From positions 248,001 through 312,000 of the forward strand of contig NZ_WPCV01000005.1 in the NCBI RefSeq assembly GCF_018035235.1: a stretch of DNA of 64,000 bases, in the 5' to 3' direction. Shown here piece after piece: positions 38,907 to 51,700 of this stretch; position 1 is the first letter of the stretch, and every line of letters starts with the position of its first letter. Source of the stretch: Citrobacter sp. On2M. Its GTDB lineage: Bacteria > Pseudomonadota > Gammaproteobacteria > Enterobacterales > Enterobacteriaceae. Both the position numbers and the translations under genes were made by a program. A model generated the notes under the pieces. That model was given only the letters and a program-made list of their open reading frames with translations, was not told the DNA's origin and did no database searches.

Positions 38907-40238
38907 GTGGTGAAGGAGCGTAGAACCGAACTGGTACAGGGATTCCGCCATTCTGTTCCCTATATCAATACCCATCGGGGAAAAACGTTTGTCATTATGC
39001 TGGGCGGTGAAGCCATCGAGCATGAAAACTTTTCCAGTATCGTCAATGACATTGGTCTTCTTCATAGCCTCGGCATCCGCCTGGTCGTGGTCTATGGCGC
39101 ACGCCCGCAGATTGATGCCAATCTTGCGGCGCATCATCATGAGCCGGTGTACCACAAAAACACGCGCGTCACCGATGCGAAAACCCTAGAGCTGGTCAAA
39201 CAGGCTGCGGGGCTACTTCAGCTTGATATCACCGCCCGCCTGTCGATGAGCCTGAATAATACGCCGTTGCAGGGGGCGCATATCAATGTGGTCAGTGGTA
39301 ATTTTATTATCTCCCAGCCGCTGGGCGTTGATGACGGCGTAGATTACTGCCATAGCGGGCGTATTCGTCGTATTGATGAAGATGCTATTCACCGCCAGCT
39401 GGACAGCGGCGCGATTGTGCTGATGGGCCCGGTCGCCGTTTCCGTCACTGGTGAGAGCTTTAATCTGACGTCAGAAGAGGTCGCCACGCAGCTGGCTATC
39501 AAACTGAAGGCAGAGAAAATGATCGGTTTTTGCTCGTCTCAGGGTGTCACCAACGATGATGGCGATATTATTTCCGAGTTGTTTCCTAACGAAGCTCAGG
39601 CTCGCGTTGAGTTGCAGGAAGAGAAAGGCGATTACAGCTCCGGTACGGTGCGTTTCCTGCGCGGAGCAGTGAAAGCCTGTCGCAGTGGCGTACGCCGCTG
39701 CCATCTGATCAGCTATCAGGAAGATGGCGCCTTGCTGCAGGAACTGTTCTCCCGCGACGGCATCGGGACGCAGATTGTAATGGAAAGCGCCGAGCAGATC
39801 CGTCGCGCTACCATTAACGATATCGGCGGGATTCTGGAGCTTATCCGCCCGCTGGAACAGCAAGGTATTCTGGTCCGCCGCTCGCGCGAACAACTGGAAA
39901 TGGAGATCGACAAATTCACCATTATTCAGCGCGATAACCTGACTATCGCCTGCGCCGCTCTGTACCCTTTCCCGGAAGAGCGGATTGGTGAAATGGCATG
40001 CGTGGCTGTGCATCCCGACTACCGTAGTTCGTCCCGCGGGGAAGTGTTGCTGGAGCGGATCGCGGCGCAGGCCCGGCAAATGGGGCTGAGCAAGCTGTTC
40101 GTGCTGACCACACGCAGCATTCACTGGTTCCAGGAGCGAGGCTTCACGCCGGTGGATATCGACCTGCTGCCGGAAAGTAAAAAAGAGATGTACAACTATC
40201 AACGGCGGTCAAAAGTGCTGATGGCGGATTTAGGGTAG
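38907..40238 (+). CDS. argA: N-acetylglutamate synthase ArgA
   Basis: First enzyme of arginine biosynthesis: acetyl-CoA + L-glutamate to N-acetylglutamate, feedback-inhibited by arginine. 443 residues as in E. coli: amino-acid-kinase-like domain (about 25-280, [35 protein letters not shown]) and a C-terminal GNAT domain (about 295-443, [23 protein letters not shown]). GTG start at 38907 followed by a second GTG; GAGGG precedes it. Repressed by ArgR through the tandem boxes upstream. Confidence 0.97.
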   Translation: MVKERRTELVQGFRHSVPYINTHRGKTFVIMLGGEAIEHENFSSIVNDIGLLHSLGIRLVVVYGARPQIDANLAAHHHEPVYHKNTRVTDAKTLELVKQAAGLLQLDITARLSMSLNNTPLQGAHINVVSGNFIISQPLGVDDGVDYCHSGRIRRIDEDAIHRQLDSGAIVLMGPVAVSVTGESFNLTSEEVATQLAIKLKAEKMIGFCSSQGVTNDDGDIISELFPNEAQARVELQEEKGDYSSGTVRFLRGAVKACRSGVRRCHLISYQEDGALLQELFSRDGIGTQIVMESAEQIRRATINDIGGILELIRPLEQQGILVRRSREQLEMEIDKFTIIQRDNLTIACAALYPFPEERIGEMACVAVHPDYRSSSRGEVLLERIAAQARQMGLSKLFVLTTRSIHWFQERGFTPVDIDLLPESKKEMYNYQRRSKVLMADLG

Positions 40239-40243
40239 TGATC

Positions 40244-40283
40244 GTTGCCGGATACGGCATAACTGCCTTATCCGGCCAGCAAA
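40244..40283. repeat. REP element between argA and recD
   Basis: TTGCCGGATACGGCATAACTGCCTTATCCGGCC hairpin between convergent genes. Confidence 0.8.
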
Positions 40284-40285
40284 TG

Positions 40286-42106
40286 TTATTGATTAAACAG
40301 CGCCGACAATCCGCTGCGTCGTTCAGTGCGGATGGCAATGGCACCACTCAATATCCGCTCATCGGCATACAGCGACAAACGACGACGCGCGCGGGTAACG
40401 GCGGTATAGACCAGCTCGCGAGTCACCACAGGTGAATGCTGGTTGGGCAAAATCAACGCCGCGTGGTCAAACTCAGATCCCTGCGATTTATGTACGGTCA
40501 TTGCCCAGGTGGTTTCATGTTCAGGCAAGCGACTGGGCTGAACCGATTTGATAGAACCGTCCGGCAGCGCAAACCATACCCTCAGACCCTGCCCACGATC
40601 GAGGGCAATGCCAATATCACCGTTAAATAATCCCAACGAACTGTCATTGCGCGCGATCATCACTGGCCTTCCCTCATACCAGCGGCTATGCGTCGCACGG
40701 TGAATTTTGCGTTTTTGCGCCATCACCTGCTCAATGCGTTCATTCAAACCACTCACGCCAAACGGACCTTCCCGCAGGGCGCACAATAGCTGATACTCAT
40801 TGAAGGCCTGAATGACAGCATCCGGCTCGGCGCGCTCGCGCAATAAATCCAGATAGTGACCATAACCCGCCAGCGCTTCCTCCAGCATCGCAGAGTAATC
40901 TTCGCTGCTGTGCAGAGAGCGTTTTTCGATGTCGCTAAATCCCTGCTGGAAGACCGTTTTTATCGCGGCTTTGTCACCACGATTAATCGCTGCAGCCAAC
41001 TGACCGATTCCGGAATCGCTACCGAAACGGTAGCTCTTTTGCAGCAGGCACAAACTGTCACGCAGAGCAGCCGCCTGAGTTCCCGAACCGGCCGGAATAG
41101 TGGTTTCAGTCAGACGACTAAGCTGGCGGGCACGCTCCGGGGTAAAACCATCACCGACGAAAGCACAGATATCTCCCAGTACTGCCCCCGCTTCAACAGA
41201 AGCGAGCTGGTCGCGATCGCCTAGAAATATCACCCGCCCATGTGGCGGCAGCGCATCGATAAGGCGCGACATCATCGGCAAATCGATCATCGAGGCTTCA
41301 TCCACTACCAGCACGTCCAGATGCAACGGGTTTCCTGCATGATGCCGCAGGCGTTGGCTACCAGGCTGAGCCCCCAATAAGCGGTGCAACGTACTGGCGT
41401 CATCGGGAATGCGCTTCTTTTGCTCATCGGTCAGCGGCAGTTCACGCAACGCCGCGCCCAGCGAGGCGGTCAGACGTGCTGCTGCTTTTCCCGTGGGTGC
41501 CGCCAGACGAATACGACAGCGTTCACCGTCCGCCATCTGAATCAACGCCGCCAGAAGCCTCGCCACCGTTGTTGTTTTTCCGGTCCCCGGTCCGCCGGAG
41601 ATAACCGATATACGGCGGGTCAGCGCTACGGCAGCAGCCACTTTTTGCCAGTCAAAGCCTTCAACGGGTGGAAACAGCGCCGCCAGCGTGTGAATCAGCC
41701 GTTGTTCATCCACCTCAATGGCGTGGTTAACTTCACCGAAAAAGCGCGCCACCGCGCGTTCGTTATGCCACATCCGGTTCAGATACAAACGATCGCCGTA
41801 CAGCACCAGCGGCGTCGGCTGATCGCCACGGCTTACCGCCCCGGAGGCCAGCAGGCATTCAGCCCAGTCTTCAGGCTCTCCCGCTTCAGCGAGCCAGGCG
41901 CTTAACAGCGGATGCACGTCCTCGCTTCGGGATAGACGCGAAAGCGGTAAGCAGACGTGCCCTTCTCCAGCTTCACGGCTGAGCAACGCCGCTGCCAGTG
42001 CAACGGCAGGGTTATCATTTCCGGCAACCGCCAGTGCAAACTGGGCATCCAGAGGCCGGAGCTGCTTTTGCTCAACGGCTTCCAGTAATCGTTTCTGGAT
42101 TGTCAT
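40286..42106 (-). CDS. recD: RecBCD subunit RecD (5'-3' helicase)
   Basis: Alpha chain of exonuclease V. 606 residues (608 in E. coli). Superfamily 1B helicase: Walker [11 protein letters not shown] at 171-180, [14 protein letters not shown] (motif II), [12 protein letters not shown] (III), [12 protein letters not shown] (V/VI region) and [15 protein letters not shown]. Its ATG overlaps the recB stop by four bases (ATGA), so it is translated with recB. Confidence 0.97.
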   Translation of the reverse strand: MTIQKRLLEAVEQKQLRPLDAQFALAVAGNDNPAVALAAALLSREAGEGHVCLPLSRLSRSEDVHPLLSAWLAEAGEPEDWAECLLASGAVSRGDQPTPLVLYGDRLYLNRMWHNERAVARFFGEVNHAIEVDEQRLIHTLAALFPPVEGFDWQKVAAAVALTRRISVISGGPGTGKTTTVARLLAALIQMADGERCRIRLAAPTGKAAARLTASLGAALRELPLTDEQKKRIPDDASTLHRLLGAQPGSQRLRHHAGNPLHLDVLVVDEASMIDLPMMSRLIDALPPHGRVIFLGDRDQLASVEAGAVLGDICAFVGDGFTPERARQLSRLTETTIPAGSGTQAAALRDSLCLLQKSYRFGSDSGIGQLAAAINRGDKAAIKTVFQQGFSDIEKRSLHSSEDYSAMLEEALAGYGHYLDLLRERAEPDAVIQAFNEYQLLCALREGPFGVSGLNERIEQVMAQKRKIHRATHSRWYEGRPVMIARNDSSLGLFNGDIGIALDRGQGLRVWFALPDGSIKSVQPSRLPEHETTWAMTVHKSQGSEFDHAALILPNQHSPVVTRELVYTAVTRARRRLSLYADERILSGAIAIRTERRSGLSALFNQ

Positions 42107-45100
42107 GACATCTCCTCCAGCGGCACACCGGCAAACAACTCGTCCATCAAGGCGATCAACTCCCCCTCTGGTCGGGTCGCGAAAATTCCCTGCTGCGGAT
42201 TTTCACGGTCAACACCACGCAGGAAGAGATAGATAACGCCGCCAAAATGGCGTTCATAATCGTAATCAGCAATGCGATGGCGCAAGTAGCGATGCAGCGC
42301 GAGGGTATAAAGTTGATACTGCAGGTCGTAGCGATGCGCCTGCATGGCAGAGGCCATCGCCTGCTGTGTATAGGCTGAGCTGTCTTCGCCCAGCCAGTTC
42401 GATTTGTAATCGAGCAGGTAATAACGTCCCTGATGGCGGAATACCAGGTCAATGAACCCTTTTAGCATGCCGCGCACCTGCATAAAATCAAGCGCAGGGC
42501 ACCCTGCCGAGAGCGGATCGTATTGGCGGATCAACGCATCAAGTTGGCTGGCCATCAGGGGCTGCGAAATCGGCAGATAAAACTCCATCTCCACCTGTTT
42601 TTCACGCGCGGAAAGCTGACTCAGGCTCACGCCGTTCTCATTGAGAGGCGCCTGCAAAATAGCGTCCAACCATGCGGTCAAAACCGGCGTCCAGTGTGCG
42701 TCATAACCACCCAACGCCAATTTTTCTTCGACCCAATCTGGCTCTACTGGTTGGGTAAAGTCGAGATCTTCAAACAAGCTATGCAAGAATGTACCCGGCG
42801 AAGCGCCACGCGGGAACTGATGCGGCGTGAGTCCTGATTCTTCAATAACCTCACCGACGCCTGCGGCATCGATATCCAGTCGCGGGATCAGATCCTGCGC
42901 AATACCATGTCCACGCTGTTGCAGACCGGAATAACTGGTCACGCGCCAGCTGTCGCCGGGCGTATGCTGCAGTATTTTCGCACTCAGTTCACCGCTGACG
43001 TTCTGCGCAACCTGCCAGGGTTCACCGTCAGGCTGTGCTGGCGTCTGGCAGGCAATATCATCGCAGCACAGCGCTTCAATCGCGCCACGCAGACCCGCGG
43101 CATCCATCGGTTCGCCTTTTTGCAACAGGCGGCCAAGCGCGCTCTGATGCACATCGGTATCCCCTTTTTTATCGCCCCGACGGCGCACCAACGGCGCAAC
43201 GCCAAGACTGCAGTGCCATACCGAACGGGTCAGTGCGACATAGAGTAAGCGCAGATCCTCCGCCAGACGTTCCGCTTCGGCCAGCTCAACGCTCTCCGCG
43301 GCATCGCTGAGATCCAGCACCGCTTCAAAGGAGCTGCGATCGTGATAGAAAGCCTGATCCTGGACGCGGAAATTGGTGATAAACGGCAGCCAGACCAGCG
43401 GATATTCCAACCCTTTCGATTTGTGGATAGTGACGATTTTGACCAAATGCTTGTCGCTTTCGAGCCTGAGCTGCTGACTGGAGGCATTGCTGTCGGGTTC
43501 AAGAATATGCTGAGATAGCCAGCGCACCAGCGCATGCTCGCTTTCGAGTTGCGAGCCGGCTTCCTGTAACAGTTCACTGATGTGTAAAATGTCAGTCAGG
43601 CGACGTTCGCCCCCCGCCGTCGCCAGCAAGTTTTCCGCAATCTGGCGGGCCGACATCAGCGCGCGCAGCATCGGCATCACGCCGCGTTTATGCCAGATCT
43701 GACGATAGCCATCAAACTCTTCAACCACCGCATCCCAGGCATTTTCGTCGTTATTTAACGCTTCAAGATCCTGCGCATTCAGGCCCATCATTGAGGTCGC
43801 CAGCGCGCTACGCAGCGTGTTCTCACGCTCCGGTGTCATCACCGCCTGCAGTACCCACAGCAGTTCCTGCGCTTCGAGCGTTTCAAACACGCTGTCACGG
43901 TTGGAGAGATAAACAGAGGGAATGGCCAGTTGCGTCAGCGCATCACGGACCAGCGCCGCCTCCTGGCGGCTACGAACCAGTACGCTGATGTCCGAGGCGC
44001 GTACCGGCCTGGACGCTTTACTGCTGACCAGTTGCGCAGCCCCAGAATGCCCAGCCTTAAGCCAGTCGCGAATGTGCGTGGCGCACACCTGCGCCATATA
44101 GTTCTGATAGTCGCCTACGCCACAGCTTTCCCCTTCCATCAGCCACATACTCATGGCTGGCTGCGTTTCACCGTGTATAACAAACTGAAGCGACTGGTTT
44201 TTTTCTGCGAATTTGACCGGGCTGAAGGGGATTTCGCGGAACATAAAGGCGTCATTCATCTGGCTGAAAATCGTATTCACGCTATTGACCATGCCAGGAG
44301 CCGAACGCCAGTTAGTATCAAGCGTATAGTGTGCGCTGACTTCGCTACGCGCCTTCATGTAGGTAAAGATATCCGCACCACGAAACGCGTAAATGGCCTG
44401 TTTCGGATCGCCAATCAGCAGCAGCAGCGCGGTATCCGGCTGATGTTGCCAGATCCGGCGAAAAATACGGTACTGCTGCGGGTCGGTATCCTGGAATTCA
44501 TCGATCATCGCGACCGGAAAACGGGTACGAATCGCCGTTGCCAGCGCATCACCACTTTCACTGCGCAGCGCCGCATCCAGACGGCTGAGCATATCGTCAA
44601 AACCCAGCTCGCCTCGGCGGCGTTTCTCCTCGGCAACCGCCAAACGGATCTCCGCCAGCGCCCGGGTGATCACCAAATCGCGGAGAGTTAATGGTTCGCT
44701 AAGCAGTTCATCAATTGCGACAAACAGCGGGTGCTGAGGCGTTACGCCGCCCGCTTTGGTTCGCTCTTCTAAAAAGCGCTGGGAGAATTTCTCCAGCGCA
44801 TCAGGCAGTTGATAGCTTTGTGTTTCTTCCTGCGCCCATGCGCTGATCTTTTCGATCCACTTGCCCTGGTTACCGCGATTAAATTTACGCCGGTCAATCC
44901 CGGAGGCCTCCAGCAGGCCATCAAGCTCATCAACGGCATCGCGCCATTGCTGCTTAATTTGATTAATACGCGCGAGAATGTGTTCGTGCCGGGTTGCCAG
45001 CGTTTCATCATCGGGCGGCGGAGCCTTAATAACCGGCGCTTCCCCTTGCAGATAGCGATCGATATCCCTTAACAGCGCCTGCGGCCCTTTCCACGTTTCA

Positions 45101-45651
45101 AAAATCACCTGCGCAATATCGCGGGGCAGCGGATAGCAGTGTCGACGCCAGAAATCCGCGCAGGCCTGATAACGCAGTAGTGATTCATCTTCGATCAGCT
45201 GTTGTTCAAACAGCATGCCTGATTCAAAGGCGTTGAGGCTGAGCATACGCTGGCAAAAACCATGAATGGTAAACACCGCCGCTTCATCCATCTGCCTTTC
45301 AGCCAATAGCAGCCACCGGGCTGACTGTTTTTTATCGGCGATTTCATCTAACAGACGGGCGTATAGCGGGTTGTCAGTGGTTTCACGCAGGCAGGCAATG
45401 CGCAGTTCATGGATGTTGCTACGGATACGACCGCGCAACTCTTCAGTAGCCGCCTCGGTGAAGGTGACCACTAACAGTTCTTCGACGGTCAGCGGACGGG
45501 GAAAGGCGGCAGAGCCGCCCAGTCCAAGCAGCAAACGTAAATACAGGGCGGCGATGGTAAAGGTTTTACCGGTGCCCGCAGAGGCTTCAATCAGGCGCTC
45601 GCCCGTCAGGGGCAAGCGGAGAGGATCAAGGGACTCAGCGGCATCATTCAT
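42103..45651 (-). CDS. recB: RecBCD subunit RecB (3'-5' helicase and nuclease)
   Basis: Beta chain of exonuclease V: UvrD-like helicase plus C-terminal nuclease that loads RecA after Chi. 1182 residues from [10 protein letters not shown] (1180 in E. coli). Walker [10 protein letters not shown] at 22-30, [57 protein letters not shown]; the nuclease motif has GFIDLVFRH and LLDYKSNW with the catalytic Asp and Lys. The start is the ATG at 45651, inside the last eight bases of ptrA; a GTG at 45660 is the alternative. One extra Leu lies in a CTG run before motif GDPKQ. Confidence 0.97.
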   Translation of the reverse strand: MNDAAESLDPLRLPLTGERLIEASAGTGKTFTIAALYLRLLLGLGGSAAFPRPLTVEELLVVTFTEAATEELRGRIRSNIHELRIACLRETTDNPLYARLLDEIADKKQSARWLLLAERQMDEAAVFTIHGFCQRMLSLNAFESGMLFEQQLIEDESLLRYQACADFWRRHCYPLPRDIAQVIFETWKGPQALLRDIDRYLQGEAPVIKAPPPDDETLATRHEHILARINQIKQQWRDAVDELDGLLEASGIDRRKFNRGNQGKWIEKISAWAQEETQSYQLPDALEKFSQRFLEERTKAGGVTPQHPLFVAIDELLSEPLTLRDLVITRALAEIRLAVAEEKRRRGELGFDDMLSRLDAALRSESGDALATAIRTRFPVAMIDEFQDTDPQQYRIFRRIWQHQPDTALLLLIGDPKQAIYAFRGADIFTYMKARSEVSAHYTLDTNWRSAPGMVNSVNTIFSQMNDAFMFREIPFSPVKFAEKNQSLQFVIHGETQPAMSMWLMEGESCGVGDYQNYMAQVCATHIRDWLKAGHSGAAQLVSSKASRPVRASDISVLVRSRQEAALVRDALTQLAIPSVYLSNRDSVFETLEAQELLWVLQAVMTPERENTLRSALATSMMGLNAQDLEALNNDENAWDAVVEEFDGYRQIWHKRGVMPMLRALMSARQIAENLLATAGGERRLTDILHISELLQEAGSQLESEHALVRWLSQHILEPDSNASSQQLRLESDKHLVKIVTIHKSKGLEYPLVWLPFITNFRVQDQAFYHDRSSFEAVLDLSDAAESVELAEAERLAEDLRLLYVALTRSVWHCSLGVAPLVRRRGDKKGDTDVHQSALGRLLQKGEPMDAAGLRGAIEALCCDDIACQTPAQPDGEPWQVAQNVSGELSAKILQHTPGDSWRVTSYSGLQQRGHGIAQDLIPRLDIDAAGVGEVIEESGLTPHQFPRGASPGTFLHSLFEDLDFTQPVEPDWVEEKLALGGYDAHWTPVLTAWLDAILQAPLNENGVSLSQLSAREKQVEMEFYLPISQPLMASQLDALIRQYDPLSAGCPALDFMQVRGMLKGFIDLVFRHQGRYYLLDYKSNWLGEDSSAYTQQAMASAMQAHRYDLQYQLYTLALHRYLRHRIADYDYERHFGGVIYLFLRGVDRENPQQGIFATRPEGELIALMDELFAGVPLEEMS

Positions 45652-48532
45652 TCTTATCACTCATCAGGGGTAAGGTTTGCTGCAACGCGCTGACGGTCTG
45701 CCACACTTTCCAGCCTTCCGGGTGCACATATTCTGCTTTCCCGTTCTGACTGCCGGAAATCTGTGACAGTATCGCCATGCCTTGCGGCTCAACCACCGCC
45801 TGATGGAAGAAGTCGGCAAGTTTTTGCGGCGTCAGCAGTTTAATCTGAGCCACTATTTTATCACGTGAATCGAAGCGCATATTGCCGCGATCAAAATCTT
45901 TGCTTAACTGCGAGGCTTCTTCCCCCAGCGTTTGCGGCGCCTGCAGCATTTGCGCAATAATCGCCTGCTGAATTTGCGCGAACTCTTCAGGTTTCATCGC
46001 CCGCAATTTCGCTTCCGCCGTCGGGAAAAACGCTTTATAACGCTCCCAAAGGTAAGATGGTTGCTTATCGCTGCTTTGCAACAGGAACCCCATTCCCCAC
46101 TGACGTCCAACGCTCATCGGGAAAGCAAATACAGCGTAGCCTAATTGCTCTTCAGTACGCAGTTGATTGTAGAACCACGGTTGAACAATCTGCCCTAACA
46201 TGGCGCTATAGGCTGAACTGGTGTATTCGTCGTAGCCAGTTGGCACAAATACCGCCGCCAGCGCGGAATCCGTGCTGCTGCCCGCTTTTTCAAAGATGAC
46301 GGACTGCTTCTTGTCTACAACCACATCTTTATTGCGACACCACTGTGACCCGTTAGCGCCAAGCTGTTTTTGGATATCCCGCGCCATGGTCGTCGCCTGA
46401 GCTTCGCTCATATTGCCAATGACCAGGAATTCAGGCCGCGCCCCGGTTTTCAAGGCATCGCGATAGGCCATTACCTCTTTCAGGGTGATGGAAGGCAGCA
46501 GCTTACGGCGCTCATCGCGTGAGAAGTACGGCACCTGAGAAAGCATCTGTACCGGCATAATAGCCTGATCGTAGGCTTTCCCCTTCTCTGCGGAATCCAT
46601 CATCTGGGCATACCAGGATTTTGCCTGTTCCAGTTGTTCATCTGTTGAACTGTAGCTGAAATAGCCACTCAGCAGCGCCTGAAAAAGCTGCGGCAAACGT
46701 TGGGTGTAGCCGTTAGCATTTAGCATCAAACCATTATTAGCGTTGGTAGAGAAACCAATCCCCCCCACTGATGCCTGGTTGCTTAACTGATCGAGCGCAA
46801 CGCCCGCCAGGTAATCGTTAAGTGCGAATAATACCTGATTGCGGGCGCTGTCCATCGCTTTCGGGTTACGCAGGATCACGCTGACATCGGCTTTCGGCTC
46901 ACTGGCAAAATACTGGCTCGGCGCATACACCACGCGTAAATCCGGCTCATCAACGATCAGTTCCGGGTGAGCGTATTTTTTATCCGCCTTAATCAGCGTG
47001 AAATCATCAGGAATGTAGGGGTTCAACTCCGGTAATGACAACGCAATGCCTTGCGCTTTTTGCTGCCAGTCGGCAAAGGTTTTGTCGCTGATTTTATCTA
47101 CCTGATAAGGCGCATCGACAAAGTAAGCCGTTTTATTATGCGGCTCTTTCGCGCTGATATACCAGATACGCGCATTCTGCGGCGTCATCATTGCCAGACG
47201 TTGCTCAACGGCCTTCGCATCGTATTGATCGGCAATATTCACCGCATCCAGAGTATGCTCGACGGGAACGCGGATCATGGTGTCTGCCAGCCATTCCACG
47301 TAGTCCATATCACGCGTGATGGAAGGATAACGGAAATCGAGATCCAGCACGTGTGCCAGTTCGTCAAAATAGCGTTTGTCTACGCCTTTCTCGCGTAACA
47401 GATTGAGATAGCTAAAGATTGCAGCAACAACCTCATCGCGGTTCGCAAGACCTTTGTCGGTTAACGTCGCGGAAATGGCTAACACGCCGCTATTCCCATT
47501 GACTACCGGATCGGAGTCCGCACGAATACCTTCTACCAGCCCCTGCTTTTGCAACCAGTCAGACAATGTGCCCGGGCTACGATTGCCAATCAGGTAGGTC
47601 ACCAGCTCATCGGTTTTACTGCGGAATTGCGCGCTATTGTTATCAATACGAAACTCGACGCGCAGCACTTTACGCGGCATTGCCGGAACATAGTGGATGA
47701 TGACGCCCTTTTGCGCGTCAGTGACTACCGGTACGGTAATTTCAGGCTTGTCGATATTTCTGTTCGGCACGCGTCCAAAGGTGTCAGCCGCTATCCGCGC
47801 CAGCTCTGGCAATGGTTTATTGCTATAAATCACCGCCTTCATCAGGTTCGCGGAGTAGTACTTTTCATGAAATTTTTGTAAAGCCTGCACCACCGGGTTG
47901 CCCGGTTTATCGCTTAATGTCTCAAGATTTCCGCCAGAGAAACGCGAGCCAGGGTGCGCCGGGTTAATGGTCTCAGCACTCACCTGCGCCATACGCATCC
48001 CGTCTCGGGTACGCGCCAGCGTCAGCTCGGAGTTAACCGCGTTACGCTCGCGATCGGCATATTTTTTATCCAGTAACGGATCGGCAATAGCGTCCGCCAG
48101 GCGATCTACCGCCCCCACCAGCGCGTCGTTTTCAACCTCAAGATAGAAAGCCGTACGATAAGGCGCGGTGCTGGCATTATGGCTGCCGCCGTGCATTTTC
48201 AGGAATTCAGACAGACTGTCCGGCTGTGGATATTTTTTCGACCCCATTAAACACATGTGTTCGAGATAATGCGCCAGCCCCTGATGATCGTCCGGATCTT
48301 CCAGTGAGCCCACGGGGACCACCAGCGCAGAAAGGGATTTCACGGCCTGCGGATCGGATACCAGCAATACGACCATACCGTTATCAAGGCGTACAGCCTG
48401 ATACTGACGGGTGTCTTTATCGCTTTTACGGATGGTTTCAGCTAAAGGCTGCCAACCGGTATCTGCCTGACTTACGGGAACCCAAAGGGCGACGAACAAC
48501 AGTAATGCGCTGAACCAGGTGCTGCGGGGCAT
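45644..48532 (-). CDS. ptrA: Protease III (pitrilysin) PtrA
   Basis: Periplasmic zinc metalloprotease of the insulinase (M16) family that degrades small polypeptides. 962 residues, as in E. coli. Signal peptide at 1-23 (FSALLLFVALWVPVSQA), inverted zinc motif HYLEH with His88, Glu91 and His92. It lies between recC and recB, an arrangement conserved in E. coli; its end overlaps recB by eight bases although it has no known part in recombination. Confidence 0.97.
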   Translation of the reverse strand: MPRSTWFSALLLFVALWVPVSQADTGWQPLAETIRKSDKDTRQYQAVRLDNGMVVLLVSDPQAVKSLSALVVPVGSLEDPDDHQGLAHYLEHMCLMGSKKYPQPDSLSEFLKMHGGSHNASTAPYRTAFYLEVENDALVGAVDRLADAIADPLLDKKYADRERNAVNSELTLARTRDGMRMAQVSAETINPAHPGSRFSGGNLETLSDKPGNPVVQALQKFHEKYYSANLMKAVIYSNKPLPELARIAADTFGRVPNRNIDKPEITVPVVTDAQKGVIIHYVPAMPRKVLRVEFRIDNNSAQFRSKTDELVTYLIGNRSPGTLSDWLQKQGLVEGIRADSDPVVNGNSGVLAISATLTDKGLANRDEVVAAIFSYLNLLREKGVDKRYFDELAHVLDLDFRYPSITRDMDYVEWLADTMIRVPVEHTLDAVNIADQYDAKAVEQRLAMMTPQNARIWYISAKEPHNKTAYFVDAPYQVDKISDKTFADWQQKAQGIALSLPELNPYIPDDFTLIKADKKYAHPELIVDEPDLRVVYAPSQYFASEPKADVSVILRNPKAMDSARNQVLFALNDYLAGVALDQLSNQASVGGIGFSTNANNGLMLNANGYTQRLPQLFQALLSGYFSYSSTDEQLEQAKSWYAQMMDSAEKGKAYDQAIMPVQMLSQVPYFSRDERRKLLPSITLKEVMAYRDALKTGARPEFLVIGNMSEAQATTMARDIQKQLGANGSQWCRNKDVVVDKKQSVIFEKAGSSTDSALAAVFVPTGYDEYTSSAYSAMLGQIVQPWFYNQLRTEEQLGYAVFAFPMSVGRQWGMGFLLQSSDKQPSYLWERYKAFFPTAEAKLRAMKPEEFAQIQQAIIAQMLQAPQTLGEEASQLSKDFDRGNMRFDSRDKIVAQIKLLTPQKLADFFHQAVVEPQGMAILSQISGSQNGKAEYVHPEGWKVWQTVSALQQTLPLMSDKNE

Positions 48533-48711
48533 TCACAAACCTCATCATTAACGTATTCACCTGTTCACTGCAAAACACGTATAAATACGTGATCTGAACA
48601 GGGCAAGACTCTGCGCTGAGCAAGTCAGCATCTTCTCTTTGTAAGAATCAGTCCGTGACAGAATGCGCATCATAGTGGAAGCCATTAAATTGCGCAATTT
48701 TTATACAACCA

Positions 48712-51700
48712 TCATGACTGATTAAACCGAAAAATCGGTAACAGGTAGTGCTGCGACTGTAAGACAATAGTCTCCAGCGTACCTGCATCCAGTTGACGCC
48801 AAAGACGCTGATACCAGATGTCATCGCCTTCGCCACGTACCATCATGTTGCCTTCATAGGCCTGCAGAAACTTACTGCGCGCCTTTTGCAACGTTTCATC
48901 GTCATCTAACATGGCATCATTTGCGGCGTCATAACAGGTTTTTATCCATGCGCCTCCGCTTTCCGGCAATACCAGCAACGGTGATGACATGCCTTCCCGA
49001 TAACCCTCAATGAGTTGCGACAGGTACAGCAGCGCCTGTTCTGCTTCCAGTGGTGGAAAACGCCATTCCCCGTCTTTACGCAGGAATAATCGGCTCTCTC
49101 CCGTACCGCCACTCGCACAATAGACAAGATGTTCCAGCCAAAGTTGCACGCCCTGCGCAATGCTGATCAAAGATGGGCGCCAGCGCAACAAACCGTCCTC
49201 TTGTACCTGCGGCAACCAACCGGTGATTTGCACGCCGTTACAGGTAAGATCGATTTCCATGCTCTGACAAGGCTGACGACAGGCGATAATGCGTTCAGCC
49301 AGCGTCTGCATCTCCTGACGCTGCGTATCCCACAGAATTTCGCCAAATGGCCCATAGGGAAGCACGCCCGCCGCACGAAAACGGCGAAACAGTCGTTCAG
49401 CGTCGTTCTCTTCAACCAGTGTATTAAGCAATTGCTGATTAAGCTGATAGCGGGTTAATCCCTCAAGGGTGAAAGGTTCCGTGTCCGGGATCTCACTCTC
49501 CTCAGAGCGGAAGTTGACCCTCAGACGCATCTGGAAAAAGGCCCGCACCGGATGAACCCAAAATCGCTGCAGCGTTTCCAGCGTCAGTGTTTCAGGCATC
49601 TCAAAGGGAAGAGGCTGAACAAAATCCGTGTGCGCTTTTCCTGACAGGCTCGCCGCAGGTAGCCATTCCCGGGCATAGCTTTGCTGTTCCCCCGGGAGAT
49701 AGTTTTGCGCGTCGAAGGGCATCCGGGTATGCAAACGAGTAATGTGCGCTTTGACCCTGGCTTCGCTTTCATCACAAGTGAGCGCTTCATCACCCGGTAA
49801 ATAGTGGCTTTGCCCGATGTAGTCCAGCAACTCCTGCACCAGTACCGACGGGAAGCGTTCGCTGTTGTCCTGAATGGAGCGACCAATGTAGCTGATATAG
49901 AGCGTTTGCTGCGCTGAGATCAATGCTTCAAGGAACAGATAGCGGTCATCATCACGACGGCTGCGATCGCCCCGCATCGGTTTTTGACTCATCAAATCAA
50001 AGCCCAGCGGCGCAAGCTGGCGCGGATAAACGCCATCGTTCATACCCAGCAGGCACACCACTTTGAACGGAATGGAGCGCATCGGCATCAGCGTACAAAT
50101 GTTAACGGGACCCGCCAGGAAGCGCTGGCTGATGCGCTCCTGGTCAAGACGCTGCGCCAGCTCATCACGTAACAGAGAGAGCGGTATAGCATCGCCGTAC
50201 TCGGCCCCTAAACCTTCAGTGATAATAGCCTGCCACTGCTGTTCAATCAGCGTCATCGCCGCTTCGGTATCCGCGTCCGGCAGGAAGAAATCATTAAGCA
50301 TGTCCCGGCATACGGGCAGCCACTCTTCCAGAGGTCGTTCCTGAGCTAACCCTCTGCGCCAGAGATTTAGCTGCATCAGCAAAGAGGCCAGATGCCCGAC
50401 CAACTCAGCAATCAAACCGCTGGACTCATCGTAAGGTAATACCGATTGCCACTCGCCCTGCGCACTTTCCATCGCGTAGCCGAGCAGCATACGCGTTAAA
50501 CCAAATTGCCAGGTATGCTGACCTGTAGGCGGAAGTTCCAGTTCACGCACGTTATCGTCGTCAATTCCCCAGCGAATCCCGGATTCATTGACCCATAAGC
50601 GAAGATAGCGCAGCCCTTCTTCATCAATATTGAAACGTGCCGCCAGCACGGGAACATCCAGTAACGCCAGTACATCCTCAGAGACAAAACGGCTATCCGG
50701 CAGCGACAGCAGACTGATAAAGGCCTGCAAGACGGGATGAGACTGACGCGCCCGACGGTCAGAAATCGCATATGGCAGGTAACGCTCGGCTGGCGCACTA
50801 CCAAAGACCGATTGAATGAATGGACTGTAGCTGTCGATATCCGCCACCATCACGATAATATCGCGCGGCGTCAGCGTTGGATCCGCTTCCAGCATTGCCA
50901 GCAGGCGGTCATGAAGAACTTCCACCTCGCGCTGTGGGCTATGGCAGACATGAAAAGTCACGCTGGTATCGTTCAGATCCAGCCTTCGTTTATTGTCGCT
51001 ACGGGAATATTCCTCCAGCGTAACGCCCGCCACAGCATAGTTTTCGAGTTCCAGAATATCCGATTGAATATTATGCAAAAGATTGTCAGGAGTAATGTCG
51101 ACAAACGCATCCAGTTCCTGACTATTTTCCAGTTCTGCAAGCAGGTATATGTAGTCGCGCCCCAGTTTGCCCCACGAAGCCAGCATCGGGTTGCCCACGT
51201 CCTGCTCACCATCGCTATTGAATAATCCTTCGACTTTCTCACTATCACGAAACAGCGGCAGGTGCCGTTCTTCAAAACTGTGTCGACGCTGACGTGCCAC
51301 CAGCTTCGCCAGCCAGGCAGGATCTTTAATATCTCCCCAGTAGTAGCGACAAGGGTTGGTAAACAGCAGATGAATATCAATGTGCTTACCCAGCGCCTGC
51401 AGTGCCTGCAAATAAACCGGCGGCAACGCCGAAATGCCGCAAATAAATACGCGAGAAGGCAGCCCCTGGGGGCACTCGGACGCACTTTCCAGAGTCTGAA
51501 TAAATCGTTGGTATAAATTGGCACGATGCCAGCGCGGCTGGCCCATTTCCTCGGTATATTCTACCAGCGCTTTCCACAACGGCGCCTGCCAGTCCTGAGA
51601 CTCGCCAAGTCCTTCAACCCGTCTTCCAGCCTCCCACTGGGTCAACCAGTCAGGGCGGTAAACTAAATACTGGTCGAAAAGGTCAGCCGCGCGTGAGGAG

